Assembly: GCF_905147045.1 (NCBI RefSeq)
Contig: NC_065892.1
Location: 11,751,501 to 11,815,500, forward strand
Reading direction: 5' to 3'
DNA length: 64,000 nucleotides
From: Nymphalis io
Taxonomy: Eukaryota; Arthropoda; Insecta; Lepidoptera; Nymphalidae
Part shown: piece after piece, positions 22,760 to 35,600 of the stretch
How positions within the stretch are numbered: the first letter of the stretch is position 1
Layout of the letters: every line of letters starts with the position of its first letter
Program-made: the position numbers and the translations under genes
The notes under the pieces: generated by a model
What the model was told of the DNA's origin: nothing
Seen by the model: the letters and a program-made list of their open reading frames with translations, nothing else
Databases searched by the model: none

Positions 22760-25700
22760 AGAAAGAAAAAAAGTTAACGTTCCTGAAAATATTTTAAAGA
22801 TTGTTGTATTAATCTGTAAATAATAGTGGTTATTGTTTTCTTAATTATTTTATTTTATAGAATTTGTTGAATGTTTTAACATTTATGTAACTAATTTAGT
22901 TATACGAATGTAAAAAAAAAAACTGAAACCATTCGAACTGAGAACTATTTAGACCTCACGAACACCAACTTGCCACATTTCAACTTAAGAACTTTTCTCA
23001 ATTTTCTATATAATTACTTATTGAATAGATAACTAACTTTTTTTTGAAAAATATTAATAAAACTTCCAATCCAACTCACAAACACCATCACCACTATCAC
23101 TTCGAACTCTATTTTTATCTCATAAATGCCCGAGCATTCATTTTTTTTTAATTTACATGGACATCTGTAAGCTTAACAATTTGAAATGAACTTTTGTATT
23201 CATGCTTTAATTTTCACTATACACAATTTTTTCACTAAAAACTCAACTAAAATTACTAACAAACGACAAACGAACACTTAACCACAACAAACAAAATAAA
23301 ACTTAATTTTGTATTCCTGTTTTGCAAAGATTAACTAACCTTTTGGATAGTTAAGGTATTATCCTACAAAAAGCATTTAAGCATAATATAATAAATTTAA
23401 GTGAATTTATTTTCAAGCGATAGCTCGTTCGCACACATTGTGATCCTACGTTTCATTCTCCCAAAGCATTTCTTCTTGTATAGAGTAACCAACTCGCTAC
23501 ACTGGAGCGTTAACTATTATATAACATATACAAAATATCGACAACATATGCCAGGAATCAAAAAAAAGTGTTATGGCTACAAACACTAATTTTGGAACCT
23601 TACATTTTCACTAATAAGAGACGAATCACCACAGCAATATTATGAAAAGAGTATCAGTGACATTCCACAAATTATTAAAGCTCTATTAAAAATAAAAAGC
23701 ATTTAATACAATGAGGGATAAAAGATCTTCAATATATTACATAAACACCGATGAGTAGCATTAATATGAACAATAACTTAAGCACATATTGTATTCATGA
23801 AAATCTTGCATTGCCTCTAGGGAACCCAACATCGATGTATGTGCCATATATAAGAATAATAAAGTGACAAGAAATGTTTACTATCACACACCATCTAAAC
23901 CTGCAAGAAATTTCGAGTTTATATGACATATTCCATCTAGCTCCATGCTCATTCACATGTTAAAGTTAGCCACAAATAATTGTTGGTGCATTTTATAAAC
24001 GATCACAGAAAATTTTATAATCAAAATTAACTGTGTCTACAAACATAAAAATCATTGTAATGCAAATAAAAGCACGTCTATTTTTAAGAAGACTTGGACG
24101 ATGCATGGAAGCAGCAACAGGTTACATAAGTAGTAACGCTTCGGATCAGTTAGCGTATTGCGGTTTTATATTGTTTCACAATTGTTACACGGAACCACAA
24201 ACAAACCACGTGACTCAAGCTTTGTGGGTATTTTCTGAGCTTACAGACGACTAGACTATAATGCGAAGAAACAAACTGGCATAATGATAAGAAACGTGGA
24301 TTCAAAAGCAATATGGTGCAGGAACAATCTTCTCCGTGTAAAAATCCATTTATTCTAGTGTGTAAATAATGTAATAATATTCATTGCAATGTAGAAAATT
24401 TGTTTTTTCTAAATTCTGATTAGTTTAGCTGAAAACAAAACATTAATGACCTAGTCGTGCTGTATTATGAAATTAAAATTCAAGAAATGTCAAAGCAAAT
24501 TTTATTTTCACCAGTATTATGAGTAAAAAACTACAATACCAAAATAACAGTGTAATTGATACACAAACTGAAATAAAATTATATTTATAATTGCATCAAA
24601 AACATATTTTAAACACAACATAATTTATTATATAAAACCATTTCACATTAAGTACAGCGAGTATGTAAATTGTTATTAATTTTGTGAGGTAAATAACTAT
24701 ATAGAAACCATTGAAAAAGGGCGACAGAGTATTCGTTATTAATTTGTTACTTAATAAAAGTTACATACCCGTATGAACACCGATGACTGAATCATGACAT
24801 GATATCCTAACAATTGTCAAAGGCGTGAAAAGCGTCAAATTTAGATATATTTGCAGAAATGCGCTACTAAGATCCAAGCCTTTTCACACTTTCATAGCAA
24901 CATTTTAAAAACCACTCGCGAATGTGACTAATCCAGTCCCTCCTAATCTCATGCTCATTCAATTACAACGTTATAGGCAAGATCCAAAGACAACTGTTAA
25001 TCACCACAAATAATCCCAGCAAAGCCTATAACATTAATTATTATTATTTCCACTCTCTGAAATAAATTCGATTATTTGAAAAATATATGTAGCATTGATA
25101 AGCATTGTAAGATGTGTAATACAATTACGACGTATCCACGCAGATGGATCTCAACGCAGGGAAGACGAATCACGTGACATATCGAACAAATAAAATTATA
25201 TTACAAGCAGATGCTAAAAACAAACCTTACTCATGAACCAAAGGTCATCCAAGTGCTAATCAGTGCAGTCAGCTGTGAATTGTGACTATCCCTAGTGTTA
25301 TCTAGACCATGCTGTACCAATTTTAGTTTTAAATAATTAAATATAAAAAAGGTCAAGCCAATATCGCACTATATTATGCATTATTTTAAAATGTAATAGG
25401 GTTTTAAGCCAAATTATATTTTATCATTCTACGTTTGTAATGTTAAAATTACTTTTTTTGTTAATGATTTGAAATTTTGTGTTAATAATGCACATTTGAT
25501 TTTGTATAAAAAAATCGCTATTCTTATTGCCAATATTGTTATTTATTTGGAAATAAAAAAAAGCTAAACAAAAAAGGAAAGATAGTTGAGGAAGATAAAA
25601 AAAATATTAGTATATTATATATAATACAAATATTTAATTTATGCAAAAAATATTTTTATCATTCTCTTTCTCTTGACTCACCTTGGTCGTTTAGTCCGAT

Positions 25701-28029
25701 TTCTTATATGGTAAATTAAATAAGGTATCCTGAAGTATTAGCGTACTCGTTATTATAAAATTTATAGTGATTCTATCCGTTAATTATTACCGTTTAGTTT
25801 CTCCGTATAATAATTATATACATATTCTACATACAGTATTGTATTATACGTTTCCTTGTTTAGGTTTACCCTCGTTGTAAATTTTAAATCTTACAAATTT
25901 CTTTTCCATAGTAGAAATTATTCTTAATATAAGAATATCTTAATTAGCTTACGAATTATATTTTTTGACCCTAAATCTTCCGTATATCTTTGTTTTGTTT
26001 CCGTTTATCTCTTAATACTTCCATGATTATATTTTTGGTGAGTGAAACTAAGGGCCACTAATTAATGCTTGACAATTTAAGTTGTTAATGATACTTCGGT
26101 CATTCTTATAATTTGATCTTGTAATCTATTCGAAAAATTCGAACTAGAATATTGGGACCTGTGTTTTCAATTATTTTCGATTTCTAATGAATGTACATTT
26201 GTTCTGATAAATTACACTTGAATGTACCGTAGACGCCAGTGTTACTATTCTCATGATTATAGCGATTTATCCTTATTTTCTTTGCTAACAGCGATTTTAT
26301 TAATATTCTGCTAAGTGTAGAAATTAGTTCCGAATAATAATTTAAGCTTATGTAATTTTCCACGAACGAAATCCTACATCTACATATCTTCAGTTTTAAT
26401 TTCAGTGCATTCATTTCTGGATATTTTTATACTGATTTAGTCAAATATGTTTCTAAAACTCATTATGGCATGTTCTATACCTTGTCATATTATATTGTTA
26501 TTCATTTCTGTAACTTCTTTCCGTAAATTTGTAAAATATTAAATTCATTTAACACTAACCAAACATTCCACTATGGCACTAACTGCGCACTTAACGCATA
26601 TCTTGCATATTTTTTCATCCTTTTCGATTTGAAGCTATTTTTTAATATAAATTTGACGAATTCGTGTGGACTATTTAGGAATATTAATACTTTCGAATTT
26701 CTGAATCAACTCTGTACATCAATTATTTCACCTTTTCGATATGATCATGTCGCTGTACACGGATTATTTCTCTCTAATTCGCTAAATTTTTCGAACAATA
26801 TTCTTTTAAATTAATTACGATGAATTATAATTCATTTCTCTATTATAAAATACCACAAACTAAAACTTTCACGTATTGAAAATAACTCTTTAAAAGAACA
26901 ATATCACTATTACAAATGCACACAAAACTTCTCAAACTCCACAAATAAAACTATTGAACTTTGCACGCTAACTTGGGATTGTTAATCCTAAATCTTCTAG
27001 TATCTGTAAAGCTGATAAACATTATTGATATATTCTTCTGTAGTTATTATTTTTATTCCTCTTATTCGTGTTCTAGTATTCCCGTCTTTCAGTTTTTAAA
27101 TATATGTTATATACATATTATATGTTGAAATTCCTGATTGTATGTTTGAATGAAACTTAACTCAAATTATTTTAAAGGAAAAGGGCTAAAAAGAAAAAAA
27201 GATTAGTTGCAAAAATAAAAAAAAGAACCGTTTGACTGATTTTGATTTTATTTAATTTTTTTAACAATGTATATTTGTTTTTTAAATAGTTGTGAAAAAT
27301 TAATTTGCAATTTATTTAATTGTATATTATTCGATTTGACAAATTACATTTTCGCATATTTTAACAATCTTAACGTACATAAATCACCGATTACGAGTTT
27401 TAATGTTTTTTATCCCGTAGATTATATAATTTTGATTTTTTTATTTAAGATACGGAGCAATGACGATATTACATCACGTAAATAATCCTAGTGTAGCTAA
27501 AGTATTTAGTTCTTGTACGCAAAAAGTTAACTGGACTGCTTGTTGCTGCTAACATTTTACACCTAAGCATTATACCTAGCAGTCCTAAATGACCTTCCAA
27601 CGTGCCGATCACTTTTCGTTAAATAAGTATTTCTGACCCTACCGTTTGTTACACTATATCAGGAATAATTCAACCTAACCTAATAGGTGTTAGGTCACTG
27701 CACACGAGTGCCTTAATTCTACGATTTCTAAACAGATATATACATATATACATACATACACAAATATAAAACGGTGTGAATAGTGTATGATTCTTATAGC
27801 ATTAATAACTATCTTATGTTGTTAATCATACATATCATTAGATGCTTACTAAATTCATTATTCTATCATATAATATACATATAAAACTAAGATAAAAGTA
27901 AGCTACATCTAGAATAAAATCAAATTGCTTAATGTGATGTTTATAACGAATCAATAAGTAATCTAAATACTAAAGTAATTGTACGTCATCGCCTGGTTTC
28001 ATTTCAATGTTTTTCGCATCTTAGAGAAT
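22760..28029. other. Gene-free AT-rich stretch
   Basis: No coding region is supported; frames here (e.g. at 23401, 24033, 26184, 26629 and 27267) have random AT-rich composition. Isolated minus-strand acceptor-like sites occur, for example 'aatttcttgcag' with first exon base near 23900 (open for about 36 codons) and 'agctttacag' near 27009. They might belong to the cassette cluster's transcription unit but are individually weak. Confidence 0.5.
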
Positions 28030-28400
28030 ATTTGAGGCCATGAGAACCATAGTGGCCCAACTCATTTTTTTACAATTGATTTATGATTTTTTCCAGTTCA
28101 AATTGATCATTTTGATAGAACCAGAGTGGCCTAAAAATGATACAACGAATTTTCACTAGATGGCAGCATAATCATTGTTATGGTCTTTAGTCTGTGATCT
28201 AAATTTGAGGTGCCATACTAGCCTAAGTAAGATAGGCACTATGGTTTAAGCAGTCTTTAACTTCACTGTCACGAAGACATTAGTTATGCTACTTTTTGAC
28301 AGTCTGTGGATGACAAACGTCATTATTTTCGCGCTCATACGTGCTTGCTTTATCGTTCAGCAAATTATTTTTAATTGTTAATAAGTGGCTATTTGACAAT

Positions 28401-28875
28401 ATGGAAAACGAGCGCAAGAATACAATGTGGATAACGAACTTCGAGGTATGTATTACAATATTCCATTGTATTGTATTGCAATAAACATGAAGTGTTATTT
28501 GTTAATAGTCTTCAAAGAGTTTTCATTGTTTACAGAAATCTTTGGGTCTGAAGCAGAAGAAGATCCAAAGACTCTGGTTCAGAATACCAGCCATCTGGAC
28601 GTAATTCGACAGCATCTACTACTAATTTAATTGTGATTTTAGGTGACGAAAACCAATCCCCAAATAATGTAACTGAAATTACTCCAGTTCAATGTAAACC
28701 TAGAAAAAGAGTGAGACAACCTAGCAAATGGAAGAAGAATGTGAGAAAGGAAAAGCGTTCAAGAGGTGAGGAATATATTAATGTTAAAGGTGTTCTAGTG
28801 CCACCAAAACAAATTATTGATACTGCTCGTGAGTGTAATTGCCAACATAAGTGTCATGAAAAGATTCTATTATAA
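28401..28875 (+). pseudogene. Transposon-encoded N-terminal fragment
   Basis: A short exon from ATG 28401 (MENERKNTMWITNFE) ends at a plausible donor (GAG|GTATGT, GT at 28446). An acceptor (tttacag, ends 28535) follows 90 bp later. The second part (28633-28872) reads KPRKRVRQPSKWKKNVRKEK, then RSRGEEYINVKGVLVPPKQI, and ends in a Cys/His cluster RECNCQHKCHEKILL. The basic stretch followed by C-x-C-x3-C-H resembles N-terminal regions of insect transposase-like proteins of a type I cannot name. It does not resemble the CENP-B-like N-terminus expected for the DDE domain downstream. Frames between the pieces do not join cleanly. Confidence 0.5.
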
Positions 28876-28922
28876 TAAAATGCAGTAAACTTTATTACGG
28901 CCTAACCATAAAAAAAATTCGC

Positions 28923-29643
28923 CACTACGGAGCTGTGTCAGACTCTGGATGGATAAATGAAATTCTTTTTGTTGATTGGCTACACCACTTCATTTCATAT
29001 GCAAAGCCTTCAAAAGAAGATCCTGTGTTGCTCATATTGGATAACAATGAAAGCCACATAAGTCTTGATGCTTATTCACTATGCAGAGAACATGGAATCA
29101 TTATGCTGACTTTGCCACCGCACACCTCACATAAACTTCAACCTTTGGACTTGACATATTTTGGCCCTATCAAGACAGCATACAATCAAGAATGTGAGAA
29201 TCACATGGCGGATCGATTTGGACAGCCCATCACACAATACGACATAGTAGAATTGATTAAGAATGCTTTTAATCGATGCAGTAACCTTCAAAAAGCAGCA
29301 AGTGGATTCAGATCTGCAAGAATATATCCCTTGCGCCCCATTGAGTTCGATCCAATCGATCCAAATATATGCATCCATTTAAATTATTTTTTAAATATTC
29401 TAATAATGAAGATGTTTTATTTGAAAATGTAGATTTAAAGAAAAGGGGCTCTACAGATTTGACTGGTATTAAGCTGGATCCTTTATACCCTGATGGAAAA
29501 CCCGTAAGTTGTGAGAAAAAAAGGACTTATTAGATCTTTTGCCTTTTATACCTCCAGTGCATCACAGCTTTTATACCAGTATCAAAGATAATGTGTCGGC
29601 AAGAAATGTCATAGATGTTGAGGATGACATTGATAGTGACTAA
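28923..29643 (+). pseudogene. Pogo/Tigger-type DDE transposase C-terminal half
   Basis: There is no start codon. The frame enters as IRHYGAVSDSGWINEILFVD and contains LLILDNNESHISLDAYSLC, with the second DDE/D aspartate in LDN-x-SH. LTLPPHTSHKLQPLDLTYFG follows, with the third acidic residue in QPLD, then the usual 'GPIKTAYNQECENHM' and GFRSARIYPLRP. These are signature blocks of the DDE_1 (pogo/Tigger/jerky) superfamily. After about 29390 the coding continues in other frames (KLDPLYPDGKPV, then DLLPFIPPVHHSFY to VIDVEDDIDSD and TAA at 29641-29643). At least two frameshifts are therefore present. The first catalytic aspartate and DNA-binding domain are missing. Confidence 0.8.
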
Positions 29644-29952
29644 GAATACCTTTATTATTATTGCTGTTGATGTTGCTTTTTTTAGTAAGTGTTTTTTTCT
29701 AACCTTTTGCCAAAAACCTACTGCCAAAGTGGCCTATCTGTGTATAAAATGTAGAAAAATAGCAAAAAAGCTATTTTCTCACTATTAAAATCATAAATTG
29801 GAACTTTAATAGGTCAAATAAAACATAAAAGTAATAAAAAGTATGTATTCTTAAGAGTGCTAGTTGATTAAAAAAATACTGTTTCTATTTTCTATGGTAC
29901 TCAAAAAGCTTGTCCATTGAACTAGGCCACTATGGTTCTCATGGCCTCATTT

Positions 29953-32611
29953 GGTGATAACTAACCTTAAACTCGTATGTAATAATTCATGTACGATTAT
30001 AGTATTCTAAAAATAATATATATTGAATTAAGACCTAAAGATATAATCTTCAGTTACAATAACAATATTAAATATTATATATATATATAATGTAAATACA
30101 AGCTTATTTTGTAATTTATAAATGTAATTGAATATGATGTATCCGAAACTTACAAAAGTAACTATTTCAGCCAGTAATCGCTAACTCAAGTTAGGAGTAT
30201 AATGATCGCAACTAAGAGCTTTAGCTATCTCGTGGCTACCGTGATACATAGCGAACAAGCCTGCCTGTAGCTCCAACTAAACATCTGAAAATCAATCGAC
30301 GACAACCATTACTGTAATCAATCCTTACAACTAATGTGTCAAATGCTAATATGCATGTGTTATGACCGTCAAACTGATCTAAACGGACTTTTAGTTACAA
30401 TCATTCTAAGTAAAGAACGTCTATTATTTGTAGTTTTCAATTCCCGATTTAACATAGATTACATTTTTGTAATAATTATTCAACAATAATAAATTTTACA
30501 ATTGAAATAAAATTTTAAATATGTATTTTCATTTAATGTATCGGAGAACGTAGCTTAAAGACGTTTATAGTTTTATTAATAATAATGTGAATATCTAATG
30601 AGTATTTTTTTTTAAAATGTCATCTATAAGATAAAATTTATCAATACCTGCGTACCAACTAGAAAGATCCCTAAACGGGGACGTTTCTACACCGAAGACC
30701 GGACGTATTCCTTAGCGTTACCGACGCGAGCCATTTAAATACTTTTTTGATCTGCTAAAGTACTGGCCTAATGTAAGGACGTAATCGACCTGCCATGTTG
30801 TTCGATGAGTTAAACCGAGTCTGCAGAAGAAGCGTTGGTAATGGTTAATAAATATAAAAATAATCCTGAAATATAATAAAATCAAAATACATTAGTTTAA
30901 AACTTATAAAATTGTGATCACGAAGAAGTAAGTTTTAATATGCATTAATTTTAGATCTCATAGTATATTTTTTGTTGCGATTCCACTTTCGTATTGTGCT
31001 ACATATTTTTTATGTACATGTCAATTTGACATGATAGCAAATTTCATTAATGTTTTGATCTATATAAGTATTTGTTTAATTATCGAAAGAATGTTATTAT
31101 TGTTTTATTTAATAACGTTTTTTATTTTGATTCGGTTATTTTCGTCAATTTTTAATTGCCCTACACTTGTGTAAAAATCAATTTAATTCATCAAGGAATT
31201 CCTACCAAATTAACCTCTAATGCGTGTTGTATTACGTCCCTATAATTTAAGTAAAAATACCTTCATTTGAGAAGAGTTATTACTTTTATTGTTTAAAAAT
31301 ACAATCCTTACGAATGTAATTATTTCCTATAAATAAATCCTATTTATGGTAAATGTTTAATGACATGTTTTATAAATAAATATTTGCTTAACTTACACCT
31401 ATACAATCTTAATTTATAACTTAAAAAAATAGATACGTCATAATGTAAAAATTACCCCCTGATTTACTTTTTATTATGTGTATAATTTATTTGCAAATAC
31501 CAAGTTTTACACTGTTTTTGCTTAATGATTTTGACCATTGCATATATGTTTTTTAATTATTTTTCATGGTTTTTAAATAATACTACATTAATCACCTATT
31601 CTGGTACTACGGTTTTACTTAAATTAGTTTGGGGATGATTAATATAGCAATGTCAATTTCTTTTAAAAAAATTAGATCAGAAAGATAGCTCGTGTTCATT
31701 AACTTTAAAAGTAAGGCTGTTAATGATTAAGCACAATATGTCATATTACTAAGATATGTGATCATAATTAGTCACATGATATTTGAAAATTTAAATTGAC
31801 TAGAAATGTGTATAATTAGGTCTTGGGCCCCGATCGGTTTAGTTAAAAAAATATTCATCCTAAATTAAACATATTAAATATGTGATCTTATTGACTTGTG
31901 GTTATTATTTTATTTAAAAAGAATAATTGAACTAATGTTGTCATAACTCTTTGCGAGACCAATAAACTAAAAACTACTAGCACTAATTTCTAAACTATAT
32001 AATATCAACGTCTCTATATATATATATATATATATATAAATGTCTTAATGTCGATCGGTTTTTTTCAATTCAGACTAAATATATACAAAATAAAAATTAC
32101 AATGATATTGAGTTTTCCTAATAATTAAAAACAATATATTAATATGGTTGATTTGTCATACAGATATATACTGTATATATAGAAATAATTCTTTCCATTG
32201 TGTTATTGTATTTAACCATAATTACGCTTAATTATAATTAATATTTTACAAAGGCAACGCGAACCAATGAAATAATCTCTCTTTTGTATCGCACTAAAGA
32301 AATCTTGTCTCATGAAGGTTATTTCATATAAATAAATTGTAAGAAGTCATCCGCTTTTAATAGGCGTAATCATAACGTCATAAACAGCTTGCATACGATT
32401 GTGATATAGTTAAACATAATGTACTAAAACGTTCGTGGCAGCGTTTAATTTTATACGTCAAATAATATAAGTTTAAACTTAACTATCCATATTGATTACA
32501 TATGATTTATTTATAAGCGATTATGTGTCTTATTATAATTATAATATTAAAAGTTTAAATAAAGTTTCGCAAATATTATAGTTTTTATTTCTTTTAAATC
32601 CATTACCTTCG
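29953..32611. other. AT-rich stretch with one GC-richer exon-like patch
   Basis: Most of the region is featureless AT-rich DNA with short (TA)n runs (30078-30090, 32018-32038). A GC-richer patch at 30645-30840 contains a minus-strand donor-like site (ACGCAG|GTATTG, exon end near 30651). It could be an untranslated exon of a minus-strand gene. Its short ATG frames all stop within about 16 codons. Confidence 0.45.
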
Positions 32612-35600
32612 ATTAGCATTACAGTTAAATATATTTTACAATATCAGATAGTGTGACTACTATGTCCTTATCCTATATGAAACGGTCACTGCATTGATAT
32701 TTTTTATTATTTCATTGAATATGAGACGTCCTTATCCTGTAATGTCAATTGCATTAAGATTTGTAATTTACTATATAATATCATTATAAACATATTTATT
32801 TTTATAGTATCTTATAGTGTGACTACTACGTCCTTATCCTATATGAAACGGTCACTGCATTGATATTTTTTATTATTTCATTGAATATGAGACGTCCTTA
32901 TCCTGTAATGTCAATTGCATTAAGATTTGTAATTTACTATATAATATCATTATAAACATATTTATTTTTATAGTATCTTATAGTGTGACTTCTACGTCCT
33001 TATCCTATATGAAACGGTCACTGCATTGATATTTTTTATTATTTCATTGAATATGAGACGTCCTTATCCTGTAATGTCAATTGCATTAAGATTTGTAATT
33101 TACTATATAATATCATTATAAACATATTTATTTTTATAGTATCTTATAGTGTGACTACTACGTCCTTATCCTATATGAAACGGTCACTGCATTGATATTT
33201 TTTATTATTTCATTGAATATGAGACGTCCTTATCCTGTAATGTCAATTGCATTAAGATTTGTAATTTACTATATAATATCATTATAAACATATTTATTTT
33301 TATAGTATCTTATAGTGTGACTACTACGTCCTTATCCTATATGAAACGGTCACTGCATTGATATTTTTTATTATTTCATTGAATATGAGACGTCCTTATC
33401 CTGTAATGTCAATTGCATTAAGATTTGTAATTTACTATATAATATCATTATAAACATATTTATTTTTATAGTATCTTATAGTGTGACTTCTACGTCCTTA
33501 TCCTATATGAAACGGTCACTGCATTGATATTTTTTATTATTTCATTGAATATGAGACGTCCTTATCCTGTAATGTCAATTGCATTAAGATTTGTAATTTA
33601 CTATATAATATCATTATAAACATATTTATTTTTATAGTATCTTATAGTGTGACTACTACGTCCTTATCCTATATGAAACGGTCACTGCATTGATATTTTT
33701 TATTATTTCATTGAATATGAGACGTCCTTATCCTGTAATGTCAATTGCATTAAGATTTGTAATTTACTATATAATATCATTATAAACATATTTATTTTTA
33801 TAGTATCTTATAGTGTGACTTCTACGTCCTTATCCTATATGAAACGGTCACTGCATTGATATTTTTTATTATTTCATTGAATATGAGACGTCCTTATCCT
33901 GTAATGTCAATTGCATTAAGATTTGTAATTTACTATATAATATCATTATAAACATATTTATTTTTATAGTATCTTATAGTGTGACTACTACGTCCTTATC
34001 CTATATGAAACGGTCACTGCATTGATATTTTTTATTATTTCATTGAATATGAGACGTCCTTATCCTGTAATGTCAATTGCATTAAGATTTGTAATTTACT
34101 ATATAATATTATTATAAACATATTTATTTTTATAATATTCTATAGTGTGACTTCTACGTCCTTATCCTATATGAAACGGTCACTGCATTGATATTTTTTA
34201 TTATTTCATTGAATATGAGACGTCCTTATCCTGTAATGTCAATTGCATTAAGATTTGTAATTTACTATATAATATCATTATAAACATATTTATTTTTATA
34301 GTATCTTATAGTGTGACTTCTACGTCCTTATCCTATATGAAACGGTCACTGCATTGATATTTTTTATTATTTCATTGAATATGAGACGTCCTTATCCTGT
34401 AATGTCAATTGCATTAAGATTTGTAATTTACTATATAATATCATTATAAACATATTTATTTTTATAGTATCTTATAGTGTGACTTCTACGTCCTTATCCT
34501 ATATGAAACGGTCACTGCATTGATATTTTTTATTATTTCATTGAATATGAGACGTCCTTATCCTGTAATGTCAATTGCATTAAGATTTGTAATTTACTAT
34601 ATAATATCATTATAAACATATTTATTTTTATAGTATCTTATAGTGTGACTACTACGTCCTTATCCTATATGAAACGGTCACTGCATTGATATTTTTTATT
34701 ATTTCATTGAATATGAGACGTCCTTATCCTGTAATGTCAATTGCATTTAGATTTGTAATTTACTATATAATATTATTATAAACATATTTATTTTTATAAT
34801 ATTCTATAGTGTGACTTCTACGTCCTTATCCTATATGAAACGGTCACTGCATTGATATTTTTTATTATTTCATTGAATATGAGACGTCCTTATCCTGTAA
34901 TGTCAATTGCATTAAGATTTGTAATTTACTATATAATATCATTATAAACATATTTATTTTTATAGTATCTTATAGTGTGACTTCTACGTCCTTATCCTAT
35001 ATGAAACGGTCACTGCATTGATATTTTTTATTATTTCATTGAATATGAGACGTCCTTATCCTGTAATGTCAATTGCATTAAGATTTGTAATTTACTATAT
35101 AATATCATTATAAACATATTTATTTTTATAGTATCTTATAGTGTGACTTCTACGTCCTTATCCTATATGAAACGGTCACTGCATTGATATTTTTTATTAT
35201 TTCATTGAATATGAGACGTCCTTATCCTGTAATGTCAATTGCATTAAGATTTGTAATTTACTATATAATATCATTATAAACATATTTATTTTTATAGTAT
35301 CTTATAGTGTGACTACTACGTCCTTATCCTATATGAAACGGTCACTGCATTGATATTTTTTATTATTTCATTGAATATGAGACGTCCTTATCCTGTAATG
35401 TCAATTGCATTAAGATTTGTAATTTACTATATAATATCATTATAAACATATTTATTTTTATAGTATCTTATAGTGTGACTTCTACGTCCTTATCCTATAT
35501 GAAACGGTCACTGCATTGATATTTTTTATTATTTCATTGAATATGAGACGTCCTTATCCTGTAATGTCAATTGCATTAAGATTTGTAATTTACTATATAA

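Larger units (their letters stand above)
28034..29948 (+). mobile_element. TIR-bounded DNA transposon with pogo/Tigger-like DDE remnant
   Basis: Exact 24-bp terminal inverted repeats lie at 28034-28057 (gaggccatgagaacc... ) and 29925-29948. ATTT stands directly outside each end (28030-28033, 29949-29952), a possible 4-bp duplication. Each TIR contains an inner ggcc...ggcc symmetry. Degraded subterminal copies such as 'gaaccagagtggcct' (28118) and 'ccaaagtggccta' (29723) repeat the motif. Inside are a lysine-rich N-terminal fragment and a DDE domain. A TA duplication is expected for pogo/Tigger elements and TTAA for piggyBac, so the 4-bp ATTT may be coincidental or point to another group. Confidence 0.75.

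Noticed and set aside
24033..24254. 73-codon plus-strand ORF
   Set aside because: No start beyond TTG/CTG type codons near the 5' end, no recognisable motif, and no supporting splice or poly(A) signals.
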